From Mesostigma viride (taxonomy: Eukaryota; Streptophyta; Mesostigmatophyceae; Mesostigmatales; Mesostigmataceae): a stretch of DNA of 62,000 nt. The translations under genes were made by a program, and so were the position numbers. Under the pieces are notes generated by a model, which worked only from the letters and a program-made list of their open reading frames with translations, did no database searches and was not told the origin of the DNA. Shown piece after piece: positions 33,296-42,734 of the stretch. The stretch covers positions 2,074,506 through 2,136,505 of the forward strand of contig RPFO01000002.1 of assembly GCA_009746045.1 (NCBI GenBank), read 5' to 3'. Every line of letters starts with the position of its first letter. Positions within the stretch are counted from its first letter, which is position 1.

Positions 33296-36200
33296 TTGAG
33301 CCTGCACACATCCCTGAACCCTGGAGGGTGCCCCCAGGGGTGTGTAATGAAGCTGCTAGTGACAGCAGTGAGGGGCAGCCCCATGCTCTAGTGAAAGAGC
33401 CTATTGGACACGATGGGGCAAGCTTGGTTACCACAGAGAGTATGCCAGCTGTAGCTGCAGTGGTTACTCGCCAACGTGCCCGCCATGGCGGTGCTGAGCC
33501 TGAGGTAGGACCTGGTGATGTGGACCCAGGTGGATCTCAGAAGCATTCTGACCGTGCAGGACTGGCACAGGATGGTCAGGATGAGGATAGGGCTGGAGAC
33601 AGTCTGACAGGCACGACCCTGGTGCCTCCTGTACATAAGGGATCTGTACATACCTTGAGTGCTAATAATGACAATAAAAGGTTTTCTCTCTTGTATGACA
33701 TTGCCTCAAGGTTGCATACCATGTTTGGCCATGCAGCTCAGTCTTTGCAAGTTGCTAGACGGCTGGGAGGAAGTGAGTTGTACTCCATCTGCCAACAGGT
33801 TGCTCAAGCTTGCAAGTGCAGGCTAGTTGCTAGAAAGCCCAAGCAGTCTCATGCCAGGACTCCTATTTTGCAGCCAGGCCATGTGCAGGTAGATATTCAG
33901 AGAATCAGGGGTTTGAAGCTGCTGGTGGCAGTGGACAGATATACCAAGTACAAGACCCTAGAGATCCTGCCTGACATGGAGAAGCCTACATTGATTGCTG
34001 CTCTGAAGTTGACAAGGAGCAGGTACCCTGGGTTGGAGTTGTTGCAGTGTGACATTCAGTTTGAGTGCTGTGAGAACCTGCCAGAGTTTCCAGAGTTGCT
34101 GATTACACCCAGGGAGAGCCACGGCCAGCAAGGGGTGGTGGAGAGAGCCATCCAAGAGATCAAGACTGTGCTGCTGGTGGAGAGGATTCCAAGGACGTCA
34201 TCTGCCATTGTGACATCTGCATGGCTACGTTCTGTGGAGGACAGGCTGAACCTGAGGACTCCCATGTTCTTTGGTGACATTGCCATCAATCCTCTTATGC
34301 TGCATACCAGGATGCTGCCAGCTGATGCTGAGCAGGCATGGAAGGAGAAGCTAGAGGCCAAGTTCCTCAAGCTGAGGCAGAAAGACAAGGGCTGGAGTGT
34401 CCTAGAACCTAACGTTGGACAACAGGTTGTTGTGTGGAAGGAACCAAGCTTTCCAGGGAAACGTGGCAGCTGGCATGATGGGGTGGTGACCCGAGTAGAA
34501 GCCGCTGGCCATAAGTGCTGGGTGGCCATTGATGGCTCCCAAGCAGTGCACCGTCTGTCCTGGTCAAAGATCCGTCCCCGGGGAGGTAATCAAGGAGACC
34601 TCTTCCAGGTGCCCGCTGGTGTACAAGGCGGGGGTGACGTGGAGCTTCCTGATCAGGGTGCTACAGCTGTATCGAGCCCTCAGGGTGACCCTGGCCCGGC
34701 CCCTGGGGTACCTTCACATACGGTGGTTGGGCAAGCAGGCGGACAGGCTGCACCTCCGGAACGGCCCGACACCAGGCCTAGGGGTGTGCGTCTATCAGAT
34801 ATTGTACAGGCTTTGCAAAGAGCCAAGAAGGAGCCTAAGGTGTCCAAGCTTGTCCAGTTGGATGAACCTGAGGTAGCTGCCATGGAGATAGATACCAATG
34901 CACAGGTTTCTGTCATGGGACCTCAGCATACAGGAGAACTGCTGGTCGGAGAACCAAGTTGCCCCTGGGTGTCTGATTTCAGTGGTAGGACGCATCTAAG
35001 GGTGTTGGGAGAGGTTACTGCCCCTGTCATGGGTGTGGATGTGACCTTCCTTGTCCTAGAGGACTATGATGGCCCTGTGATTTTGGGTCAGAATTTTCTG
35101 GGCAATCCTGGGATTTCTATCAGAGCTACAGCTCTGAGAAGAGATGGCTGGGGGATGATTCCCCTAGAAAATTTCAGGACAACATTTCCAGTCAGGTGCA
35201 GGGCCAAGCCGGTCAAGGGTGTAAAATGGGATGAAGGGGAGGTGCCCCCAGCGGCCAGTTTGGTGATTCCAGCTGTGTTGCACCCCAGCAGTATTGGCAT
35301 AACTCACAGGAGCCTTGCTGCACACTCTCCTTTGACATATGACCAGCTGGTCCAAGAGATGAGCTCGCCTACTTTGTTTGAGGCTTGGAAGCTCGCCTTC
35401 TCCAAGGCATTGGAGGAGTGGTTGCAGTTTGAGTGTGCTGCACCAACAGACAGACGTCCCCCAGCATCAAGGAAGCTTGCTTTGAGATTTGTGCTGAAGA
35501 GGAAGGTTGTGGATGAGGTATCAGTGCCCCATGTCAGGCCTGTCCTGAATGAGTATCACGGCACGGGGAGTCTGCCAGGAGAGGAGCTATACACGCCAGG
35601 GATGCTACACGACACATGGAGAATTTTGCTATGTCTCTACGTGGGGTTGCTGAACAGGGGAGCAGCTATGTCATCAGTGCTGCTGGACTTCAAGAGGGCA
35701 TTTTTAAAATCTGATCCAGAAGTGGCCAGGAGGGTGTGGAAGCAGGATGAGCCTTACTGTGTTGAGGTGCCTGCCATCTGGAAGCTGGAGCTGCATCAAC
35801 AATTCCTGGTTATTCTGAAGGGCCTGGAAGGACTCAGGTCGAGCCCAATCATCTGGAGACTCACGCTGCAGGAAGCTCTGATCAGTGAGTGTGGCTTGAG
35901 AGTGTCTTCAGTTGATCCCTGTTTGCTGCTGGCCCAATGGGAGGGTCTGCCAGTGTATGCTAGTTTGCATGGAGATGATCTGCATTTGCTAGCCCCCACG
36001 ACCTGGCTGAAGAAGTTTATTCCTGTCATCAGTGGCAAGTTTTCACTGGGCAAGGAGCTGTGGCAGGAGCCCAACAAGCCTGTAGTGTTCTGTGGAATGC
36101 AGGCTACCCTGTTCAGGAGGGACGGGGAGTGGAGTATCAGGCTTCAGGCTGGAGGAGATTATAAACAGACCATTGTGAAGGCCTTGCCAGAGAAGATCAC

Positions 36201-36732
36201 CCAGGCTGCAGGACCTGAGTTGAGAGGCATGTGGGCCTGGTTTGCCAGCATCTGTGGTCCGTCTTTGATGGTCCATAGCAGAATGCCTGATGAGGTGCTT
36301 GAGGATGAGAAGCCTCGAGTCATAGCCCGGTTGGTGGAGAGTACCCCTGATCTGATTTTGTCTGGGATTGACTTTACCCAGCCTATCACCTTGGAGATCT
36401 TTGTTGACAGTTCCATGGATGCTCGCCAGGTTACCAAGGTCAGGGGGAGATCTGCTGCTCTGTTTGCTTTTTATCAGAGCAGGGCAAGTTTGTTCAGCTG
36501 GTACAGCAGACTGCAGAAGAGGGTCTGTATCAGTTCAGATGTGGCAGAATGCAGGGCCATATGCGAGGGGATCCAGTCCAGCCTGTACATAAAGGAGTTA
36601 ATGCTGGAGCTGGCTTCAGTTACCCCTTGGACCTTGCAGATGGAGACGTTGTTGCTAACAGACAGCATGGGTATGGTCCAGTTTGTTCACAAGCAGCTGG
36701 CCAGAGCCGGGACCTGGATTATTTGTTGCTGA
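33292..36732 (+). CDS. pol polyprotein: integrase, retropepsin-like domain, reverse transcriptase, RNase H
   Basis: An open frame of 1146 codons overlaps the gag stop by four bases (ATGA-type overlap). Integrase: zinc-binding HTMFGH plus C-Q-Q-V-A-Q-A-C-K-C (residues about 140-180), then D201, D254 and E284 of the DDE triad with an unusually short D-E spacing (30), and a C-terminal GSWHDGVVTRV domain. At about 530-610 a retropepsin-like fold has MEIDTNAQVSVM and VILGQNFLG; the active-site triad is DTN rather than DTG/DSG. RT (about 700-900): SVLLDFKRAFLKSD, KGLEGLRSSPIIW and ASLHGDDLHLL (HGDD instead of YVDD). RNase H: EIFVDSSMDA, CISSDVAECRAI, LLTDSMG. A one-base shift near 36700 moves the last part (HIPGEENPADALTK) to the frame ending at 36884. 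The RT and RNase H are of Ty1/copia type. Confidence 0.85.
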   Translation: MIEPAHIPEPWRVPPGVCNEAASDSSEGQPHALVKEPIGHDGASLVTTESMPAVAAVVTRQRARHGGAEPEVGPGDVDPGGSQKHSDRAGLAQDGQDEDRAGDSLTGTTLVPPVHKGSVHTLSANNDNKRFSLLYDIASRLHTMFGHAAQSLQVARRLGGSELYSICQQVAQACKCRLVARKPKQSHARTPILQPGHVQVDIQRIRGLKLLVAVDRYTKYKTLEILPDMEKPTLIAALKLTRSRYPGLELLQCDIQFECCENLPEFPELLITPRESHGQQGVVERAIQEIKTVLLVERIPRTSSAIVTSAWLRSVEDRLNLRTPMFFGDIAINPLMLHTRMLPADAEQAWKEKLEAKFLKLRQKDKGWSVLEPNVGQQVVVWKEPSFPGKRGSWHDGVVTRVEAAGHKCWVAIDGSQAVHRLSWSKIRPRGGNQGDLFQVPAGVQGGGDVELPDQGATAVSSPQGDPGPAPGVPSHTVVGQAGGQAAPPERPDTRPRGVRLSDIVQALQRAKKEPKVSKLVQLDEPEVAAMEIDTNAQVSVMGPQHTGELLVGEPSCPWVSDFSGRTHLRVLGEVTAPVMGVDVTFLVLEDYDGPVILGQNFLGNPGISIRATALRRDGWGMIPLENFRTTFPVRCRAKPVKGVKWDEGEVPPAASLVIPAVLHPSSIGITHRSLAAHSPLTYDQLVQEMSSPTLFEAWKLAFSKALEEWLQFECAAPTDRRPPASRKLALRFVLKRKVVDEVSVPHVRPVLNEYHGTGSLPGEELYTPGMLHDTWRILLCLYVGLLNRGAAMSSVLLDFKRAFLKSDPEVARRVWKQDEPYCVEVPAIWKLELHQQFLVILKGLEGLRSSPIIWRLTLQEALISECGLRVSSVDPCLLLAQWEGLPVYASLHGDDLHLLAPTTWLKKFIPVISGKFSLGKELWQEPNKPVVFCGMQATLFRRDGEWSIRLQAGGDYKQTIVKALPEKITQAAGPELRGMWAWFASICGPSLMVHSRMPDEVLEDEKPRVIARLVESTPDLILSGIDFTQPITLEIFVDSSMDARQVTKVRGRSAALFAFYQSRASLFSWYSRLQKRVCISSDVAECRAICEGIQSSLYIKELMLELASVTPWTLQMETLLLTDSMGMVQFVHKQLARAGTWIICC

Positions 36733-36884
36733 AGGAGTTGGCCAGTTTGGTTGACTTGAAGCATATCCCTGGCGAGGAGAACCCTGCTGATGCATTGACA
36801 AAGCTGCCACACAAGGCCCCAGCCCAGTACAATGTACTGAGGAAGCTCATGAATGCTGACTGTCAAGTCGGTCTATCTGTCTAA
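36549..36884 (+). pseudogene. pol C terminus in shifted frame
   Basis: The final copia-type motif, LKHIPGEENPADALTKLPHK, is read only in this frame, ending at TAA 36882-36884. It should be fused to the RNase H of the preceding frame. A single-base indel near 36700 separates them. Confidence 0.7.
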
Positions 36885-37632
36885 AAGCTGAGAGCTGGGT
36901 GCTTAAGTCTCTGGATATCAGGCTGGGAGCTTGATTGTACATAATCCTGAGCACACCTTGAGGGGTGAGACATGTCTCTGGTGTGGGAATGTCTGACATT
37001 GTCTCTGATGGAGAGATGTCTATCTGGGGTTTTCATCTCAGTCTGAGGTTTCCCCAGATCTGTGGTTTGTGGGCGGGGTTCGATTCCCTGGTGCCGTCTT
37101 AAGGCGGAGTTTCACGGACTGGCTGACCCATCCACCATGCTGGTGAGGTGGCGACAGGTCCCCTGATTTTCCACGGTTGGAACGAGTATAGGAGCTTGTG
37201 TTTTGCATGTGCTTCGCGTAGATGTTGTGTCTGGTTCGATAAGGGGCAGCAGACCGGCGCCGACTCCCGTCTGGGGGTCAGCAATGTTTTCTGATGAGCT
37301 GTTGTGGGTGATCTGTGGGGTTTCGCCTAAGGTCCTGAAGGTTGTACATACTTCTCAAGTTCTTAACTGAACACCTATGGGCTGCCACAGTTGGCCAACC
37401 TCTTGTACATGGGTAACACAACGAGCCTCCCGTGAAGGGATAGGGACTCATTGTAATTTGTTTGTGCTCCTGAGCCAGTATGGGTGCTATGTACATATAA
37501 TAAGGAATCCAAGCTGACTGTCATGCCCAGCGGGTTGTGACTTGTAGTCTGGGGAGGATATCCAGTACCCATTGTGTGTGTTTGTATGTAGACTTGTGTG
37601 AGCTGCTACAGCTCAAGAAAAGAAAGGATTGG
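36885..37632 (+). other. pol-LTR spacer with polypurine tract
   Basis: No ORF. The purine-rich AAGAAAAGAAAGGA at 37615-37628, just before the 3' LTR, is the likely plus-strand primer. A GGTTCGATTCC word at 37078-37088 resembles a tRNA B box, but no tRNA can be folded around it. Confidence 0.6.
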
Positions 37633-38330
37633 AGTTAACGCCAAGCGCATTGGCGTGATCCTGATTCGGCATATCTCTGCGATTCCAGCGGCACCGGAAC
37701 GAGTTCATTCCGACAAGTATCAAGAAAGTTATGGCGTTCCGACTTCCCGGTCGCGCGCGAGCGCGAGCCGGCTGTTCTTCTAAGTCGGACGTGAATATTT
37801 GCCGACGACATATGGGGTCGACAGTAATTCCTGGGCTGACAGGAATTAGGTGCTGTACCTACGACGGTATTGGATTAATACGTCGTACGCAGGAAATAGG
37901 AACCTTAACCTGTGGTCTGTTGGTACCGCAGGCTTAGTCCTGGACTTCTAGGTGCAGATGCAATAATCACTGTGGTGACTGTACTCTGTGGTCACTGTGC
38001 CTGTATGGCAGACCTACTGTATAGGAGCTGGGCGCTGTACAGGTAGTGAATACTGTACCGGGAGTGTTATTACTGAGCAGGCCTCCTAGGCTGCTCAGGA
38101 CTAGCAAGCACAGTGCACAAGTATATAAACAATAGGCCAGTGCCAAATGGGCATCTCTTGCGAGACCGCCTCACGTGTTGTGCCTTGACTTGGCAAGCTC
38201 GTGTGCAAGCCTCAAGTGTTGAGCGCTGTAAACATTATCCGATTTAACAAAGCTCCGTTTCCAACCATATTCACACATTGCTGCATTGCAACCATATCCT
38301 TCACATTGCGTGTGATAAGAACGTTTAACT
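37633..38330 (+). repeat. 3' LTR (698 bp)
   Basis: It starts AGTTAACG and ends CGTTTAACT (one T more than the 5' copy). Other differences seen from the 5' LTR are an inserted A near 38063 and two substitutions (near 38166 and 38205). Confidence 0.9.
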
Positions 38331-38335
38331 GAGGG

Positions 38336-38729
38336 GGCTGGGGAATAACGTTAGCAGAGGGGCACGGGCACTAACGTTAGTGAAGGGGCACGGGCGCTAA
38401 CGTTAGTGAAGGGGCACGGGCACTAACGTTAGCAGAGGGGGCTGGGCACTAACGTTAGTAAAGGAGCACGGGCACTAACGTTAGCAGAGGGGCACGAGCA
38501 CTAAAGTTTGTAAAGGGGCGCGGGCACTTACGTTAGCAGAGGGGGCTGGGGAATAACGTTAGTGAAGGGGCACGGGCACTAACGTTAGCAGAGGGGGGGG
38601 GAGGGGGGGGGCACTAACGTTAATAAAGGAGCACGGGCACTAACGTTAGCAGAGGGGCACGAGCACTAAAGTTTGTAAAGGGGCGCGGGCACTAACGTTA
38701 GCAGAGGGGGCTGGGGAATAACGTTAGTG
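38336..38729 (+). repeat. AACGTTAG satellite, block 1
   Basis: Imperfect tandem units of about 26 bp: ACTAACGTTAGCAGAGGGGCACGGGC and variants with GTGAAGGGG or GGGGCTGGGGAAT. The array continues at 39014-39071 and 39363-39577 and also before the LTR element (about 30278-30305). It was therefore the insertion target of the LTR element and of two shorter retroposons. Confidence 0.85.
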
Positions 38730-38741
38730 AAGGGGGGTGGG

Positions 38742-39001
38742 ACTCTCCCGTCTTGGACTGCCATGCAGGACAAGACACGGCGGAAGAAGATTGTCAAGGC
38801 GCACACGCCCGACCCTGTGGGCAAGCCCCCTCCCCCCAAGCGGAGGAGGCGTTTTGATGAGTAGTGTAGTTAGTATTTTCTAGATAGCTTAGAGTTAGGA
38901 TAGTTCGATCAGGCGGCTTCCTCCACCCCATCCATCACGGAATATGTGCTACATGATCTCCCCACGGAGGCATGTTATAATTTAATTTAATTTAATTTTT
39001 T
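38742..39001 (+). mobile_element. 5'-truncated LINE (family L2) 3' end with 12-bp TSD
   Basis: It is bounded by AAGGGGGGTGGG (38730-38741, 39002-39013). It encodes the last about 35 residues of an ORF ending VGKPPPPKRRRRFDE, then a 3' UTR with GTGCTACATGATCTCCCC and a CTCCCCACGGAG stem-loop, and a TAATT-repeat tail. An inverted, longer copy is at 54860-55205. The parent LINE ORF is not in the window. Confidence 0.8.
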
Positions 39002-39080
39002 AAGGGGGGTGGGCATTAACGATAACAGGGGGGGAGGGCACTTACGTTAGCAGAGGGGGCTGTGGACTAACGTTAGTAAA

Positions 39081-39353
39081 TTAATTTATTAATTAATAGA
39101 CACGTGACTGCGTCACGTGAGCATAAGTCCTCAGTGGGAGGGGAACATGGGATGGAATGGATGGTGTAAGCTATCTAGGTCCTAGTTACAGGGGTGTGGG
39201 CACCGCGGCCCGAATCGCTATGAATGCCATACTTGGTCACACGCGGAGCCCCCACAGGCTTGGGGGTGGTAGATCCTTCATCACTACTTGCCATCTATCC
39301 TTGCGTACCATCTGCCTCCATATTACAGACAAACCAGGAGGCTGCCCGGGGCC
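39081..39353 (-). mobile_element. SINE-like family R2 with 9-bp TSD
   Basis: GTTAGTAAA lies at 39072-39080 and 39354-39362. On the minus strand it runs from GGCAGCCTCCTGGTTTGTCTG to a perfect CACGTGAC-GCA-GTCACGTG stem-loop (39103-39121) and an ATTAATTA tail. Its body matches 54640-54850 and, more weakly, 6880-7080. Confidence 0.8.
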
Positions 39354-39362
39354 GTTAGTAAA

Positions 39363-39577
39363 GGGGGGAGGGAATTAACGATAGTAGAGGGGGGAGGGGC
39401 ACGTACTTACGTTAGCAGACGGGTGTGGGACCTTACGTTAACAGAGGGTGTGTGGGAATTAACGTTAGCCGAGGGGGTGGGCACTAACGTTAGCAGAGGG
39501 GTGTGGAAACTAACGTTAGCAGAGGGGTGTGGAAACTAACGTTAGCAGAGGGGGTGTGGGAATTAACGTTAGGGCCG
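39363..39577 (+). repeat. AACGTTAG satellite, block 2
   Basis: Units near AACGTTAGCAGAGGGGTGTGG run up to the start of the 82-bp satellite. Confidence 0.8.
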
Positions 39578-39590
39578 CGCACTGCCGGCA

Positions 39591-40757
39591 GTTACCACTC
39601 CCTGTGATGATTGCATGGCTGGCTTGTGGGTTCTTGCATGGGGTAGCACTGCCGGCAGTTACCACTCCTTGATGACTGCATGTCCCCGGCTTGTGTGTTC
39701 TTGCATGGGGTGGCACTGCCGGCAGTTACCACTCCTTGTGATGACTGCATGTCCCCTTTATGCAAGGATGGCTTGTGGGGTCTTGCATGGCGTGGCACTG
39801 CCGGCAGTTACCACTCCTTGTGATGACTGCATGTCCCCTTTATGCAAGGACGGCTTGTAGGGTCTTGCATGGCGTGGAACTGCCGGCAGTTACCGCTCCT
39901 TGTGATGACTGCATGTCCCCTTGACGCAAGGATGGCTTGTGGGGTCTTGCATGGCGTGGCACTGCCGGCAGTTACCACTCCTTGTGATGACTGCATGTCC
40001 CCGGCTTGTGTCTTCTTGCATGGGGTGGCACTGCCGGCAGTTACCACTCCTTGTGATGACTGCATGTCCCCTTTATGCAAGGATGGCTTGTGGGGTCTTG
40101 CATGGGGTGGCACTGCCGGCAGTTACCGCTCCTTGTGATGACTGCATGTCCCCTTGACGCAAGGATGGCTTGTGGGGTCTTGCATGGCGTGGCACTGCCG
40201 GCAGTTACCACTCCTTGTGATGACTGCATGACAGTCCCCGGCTTGTGTCTTCTTGCATGGGGTGGCACTGCCGGCAGTTACCACTCCTTGTGATGACTGC
40301 ATGTCCCCTTTATGCAAGGATGGCTTGTGGGGTCTTGCATGGGGTGGCACTGCCGGCAGTTACCACTCCTTGTGATGACTGCATGTCCCCTTGACGCAAG
40401 GATGGCTTGTGGGGTCTTGCATGGCGTGGCACTGCCGGCAGTTACCACTCCTTGTGATGACTGCATGTCCCCTTGACGCAAGGATGGCTTGTGGGGTCTT
40501 GCATGGCGTGGCACTGCCGGCAGTTACCACTCCTTGTGATGACTGCATGTCCCCGGCTTGTGTCTTCTTGCATGGGGTGGCACTGCCGGCAGTTACCACT
40601 CCTTGTGATGACTGCATGTCCCCTTTATGCAAGGACGGCTTGTAGGGTCTTGCATGGCGTGGAACTGCCGGCAGTTACCGCTCCTTGTGATGACTGCATG
40701 TCCCCTTGACGCAAGGATGGCTTGTGGGGTCTTGCATGGGGTGGCACTGCCGGCAGA
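39591..40757 (+). repeat. 82-bp satellite with a 12-bp palindrome per unit
   Basis: Sixteen copies of ACTGCCGGCAGT (a perfect palindrome) occur from 39591 to 40746. Most are 82 bp apart; shorter spacings of 57-73 bp come from units lacking the TTATGCAAGGATGG or TTGACGCAAGGATGG part. Units also share CTCCTTGTGATGACTGCATG and TCTTGCATGG. The frames read here (SCMAWHCRQLP and similar) are not genes. Confidence 0.95.
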
Positions 40758-40920
40758 GGATACTTGTTCCTGGTTGTGGGATACACGTTCCTAGTTGTGG
40801 GATAGTCGTTCCTGGTTATGTGATACTTGTTCCTGGTGGTGGGAAACACGTTCCTGGTTGTGGGATACTCGTTCCTGGTTGTGGGATGCACGTTCCTGGT
40901 TGTGGGGTACTTGTTCCTTC
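40757..40920 (+). repeat. 21-bp minisatellite, array 2
   Basis: It has the same GTTCCTGGTTGTGGGATAC unit as 29845-30262. The junction with the 82-bp satellite is abrupt, inside the ACTGCCGGCAG palindrome. Confidence 0.9.
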
Positions 40921-40989
40921 ATTTCATGTTCGCCGTTATTCCTCCACGCACATCAAGATAGCTATTAAATATTCCCTTGTACATCTAAT

Positions 40990-41303
40990 GATGCTACGTC
41001 TTGGCTATGCTCACATTACTTGCCCACGCTCCTTGTTATGATAAGCTCACATGGGTCTCATTGCACCCACATATCTTGCAGGATCGTTTAGCGTGTCCGA
41101 TTGCAGCTGTGGCATTAATTAATTAATTAATTAGACTCGTGCTCCCGTTTGGGAGTCACGCAGCTGTGGCATGCCTCTAGCATGAAGGAGAAAGGGGGTC
41201 TATGACCTTCCTTCCTGTTGTGCAAACAAAGGGATGAAAGGCAGTTCGGGCTCCGTGACTCCCCAACGGGAGCACGAGTCTAATTAGTTAATTAATTAAT
41301 TAC
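40990..41303 (+). mobile_element. SINE-like family S1, interrupted copy
   Basis: The body matches the complement of 2705-3017 (TTGCCCACGCTCCTTG, CTCACATGGGTCT, GCATGAAGGAGA) and ends in the CTCCCCAACGGGAG stem-loop plus a TTAATTAA tail. A second S1 fragment is nested at 41114-41159. Confidence 0.75.
41114..41159 (-). mobile_element. 46-bp S1 insertion (tail plus hairpin) with 11-bp TSD
   Basis: It is flanked by GCAGCTGTGGC at 41103-41113 and 41160-41170. The insert is only the AATT tail, GACTCGTGCTC and the stem-loop, so it is an extreme 5'-truncated target-primed insertion nested in an S1 copy in the opposite direction. Confidence 0.85.
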
Positions 41304-42734
41304 CTACCTACCTGACCTACCTATCAAGTTCTAACTAGCTCACTAGCTCACTAACTGACTAACTATTTTAACTAAGTAAGTACTAACTAACTACTAACTA
41401 AACAACCCCCGTTGCTCTGCCGAACTAAGTAGATGCCCTTCGATTAAAACGCACAAATCGTGAATGATGCAAGCTACCGTGCCGACGCACAATTGATTCT
41501 TGCCCCCCTACGCGTCTAAATCTTGTATTGTTGTCAGTAAGCGCTCAACGTGCATGGGGCTAGCTGCCCAAATATGAGATTCCACGGACAACACCGAAAA
41601 TGAGAAACCACAGTAGCTACCAGCAAGTTACGAACACAGGACCTCCCTAAATCTAGTATCAAGTAACGTTATTTCCCCGTTTCGACGAACTTGGTCCATT
41701 CACAGGTCCATTCACATTTATAGCGGTGAATTAATTGTCACACCTTGCTCAGGCAAAGTGCACCAAGTCCTAAAGCATGTCTCCCCATGTCATTCACTTA
41801 AATAAGGAAGGGAAATGTAAAGCCATGCAACGTGAAGCCGTATGAAAGGGCATAACCACCCAAATAATCAAGTTGGTACGTATAGTGTCAACCATGCGTG
41901 TCAGCCGTGCGTCGGTGTCTTCCGAAAACTATACAGCATATCAAGGAGACAACCATATAGTCATGCTTGATCAACCACCGCAAATTGAAACGCAAATTGA
42001 AAAATAATGTATCACAGGCTCAACCGGAACTCCCGATCAACACGTCAGTACCACCCTCTGTAGGCAAGTCCATATCGAACGGACGTAACACCACTGAGAG
42101 ACGGCGTATATAACTAACAAAGATAACCTGCCCCCCCCCGCCCCCAACAGGTAGGGAGCCCCTTGCAGCAGTAGAGAGGACCACGATAAAAACAAAGTAA
42201 GATAGCGGGTAATCATGAAGTAGACCTACGCATCCCATGACTATGCCACCACCAATTAGCTCCCCATTACGCAGTGAGAGTTACATCATCTGGTGGGATT
42301 CGACCGACTAGCCAATCGGTGCAGGGGCTTACCACCTCCATCAATTGAGCCACCTCCCCCCAATGGTGGTTCCCCTGACTGCCTGGAGGACGGGCTTGCC
42401 GGGGCGGACGGCATCCAAGGCAGGACTCCCACCACGAACAATTACACTCCCACTTGGTAGTGAGTAGGCCAACTAATGATAACACACACAAAGGATGCAC
42501 ACTACATACCGGAGCACCCTCACAGGCGTGCGCAGGGCGGGTCTACAACCCTCTACCCTACACTCCATCGCTGTGCAAGTTGCCACGTTTTTCTCAATAA
42601 AAGCTCCATAGAGGCCCTTTAGTGCTGGACATCTGTACCGGTATCGTTAATGGGTTAACACAACCGCGAGCAACTCTTCTTCAGCACTTGAGCCACAGGA
42701 GGATGTCGCACAGGTCGCGCTCGTTCGTCCCACG
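41304..42734. other. AT-rich spacer, no gene
   Basis: CCTACC and TAACTAAC simple repeats at 41304-41400 are followed by featureless DNA. An R3-like word ATCAAGGAGACAACC occurs at 41940-41954. The part after 42600 is probably the 3' UTR of the secreted-protein gene (-). Confidence 0.4.

Larger units (their letters stand above)
30306..38330 (+). mobile_element. Ty1/copia-like LTR retrotransposon with 5-bp TSD
   Basis: Two LTRs (30306-31001, 37633-38330) flank gag- and pol-type coding DNA; TSD GAGGG lies at 30301-30305 and 38331-38335. The order is gag with CCHC knuckle, integrase, a retropepsin-like domain, reverse transcriptase and RNase H. Only about four LTR differences are visible by eye, so the insertion is recent. 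It sits in an AACGTTAG/GCAGAGGGG satellite. Several one-base frame breaks interrupt gag and the end of pol. Confidence 0.9.

Noticed and set aside
37078-37088. GGTTCGATTCC, a tRNA B-box-like word in the LTR element
   Set aside because: No acceptor stem, anticodon arm or A box can be placed around it, so no tRNA gene is called. No tRNA or rRNA gene was found anywhere.
39590-40760. Overlapping frames in both directions across the 82-bp satellite
   Set aside because: They follow the repeat unit exactly; no start, domain or codon signal.
38336-40920. CRISPR-like regular repeats
   Set aside because: Spacers are as repetitive as the repeats, and the setting is a eukaryotic satellite region.
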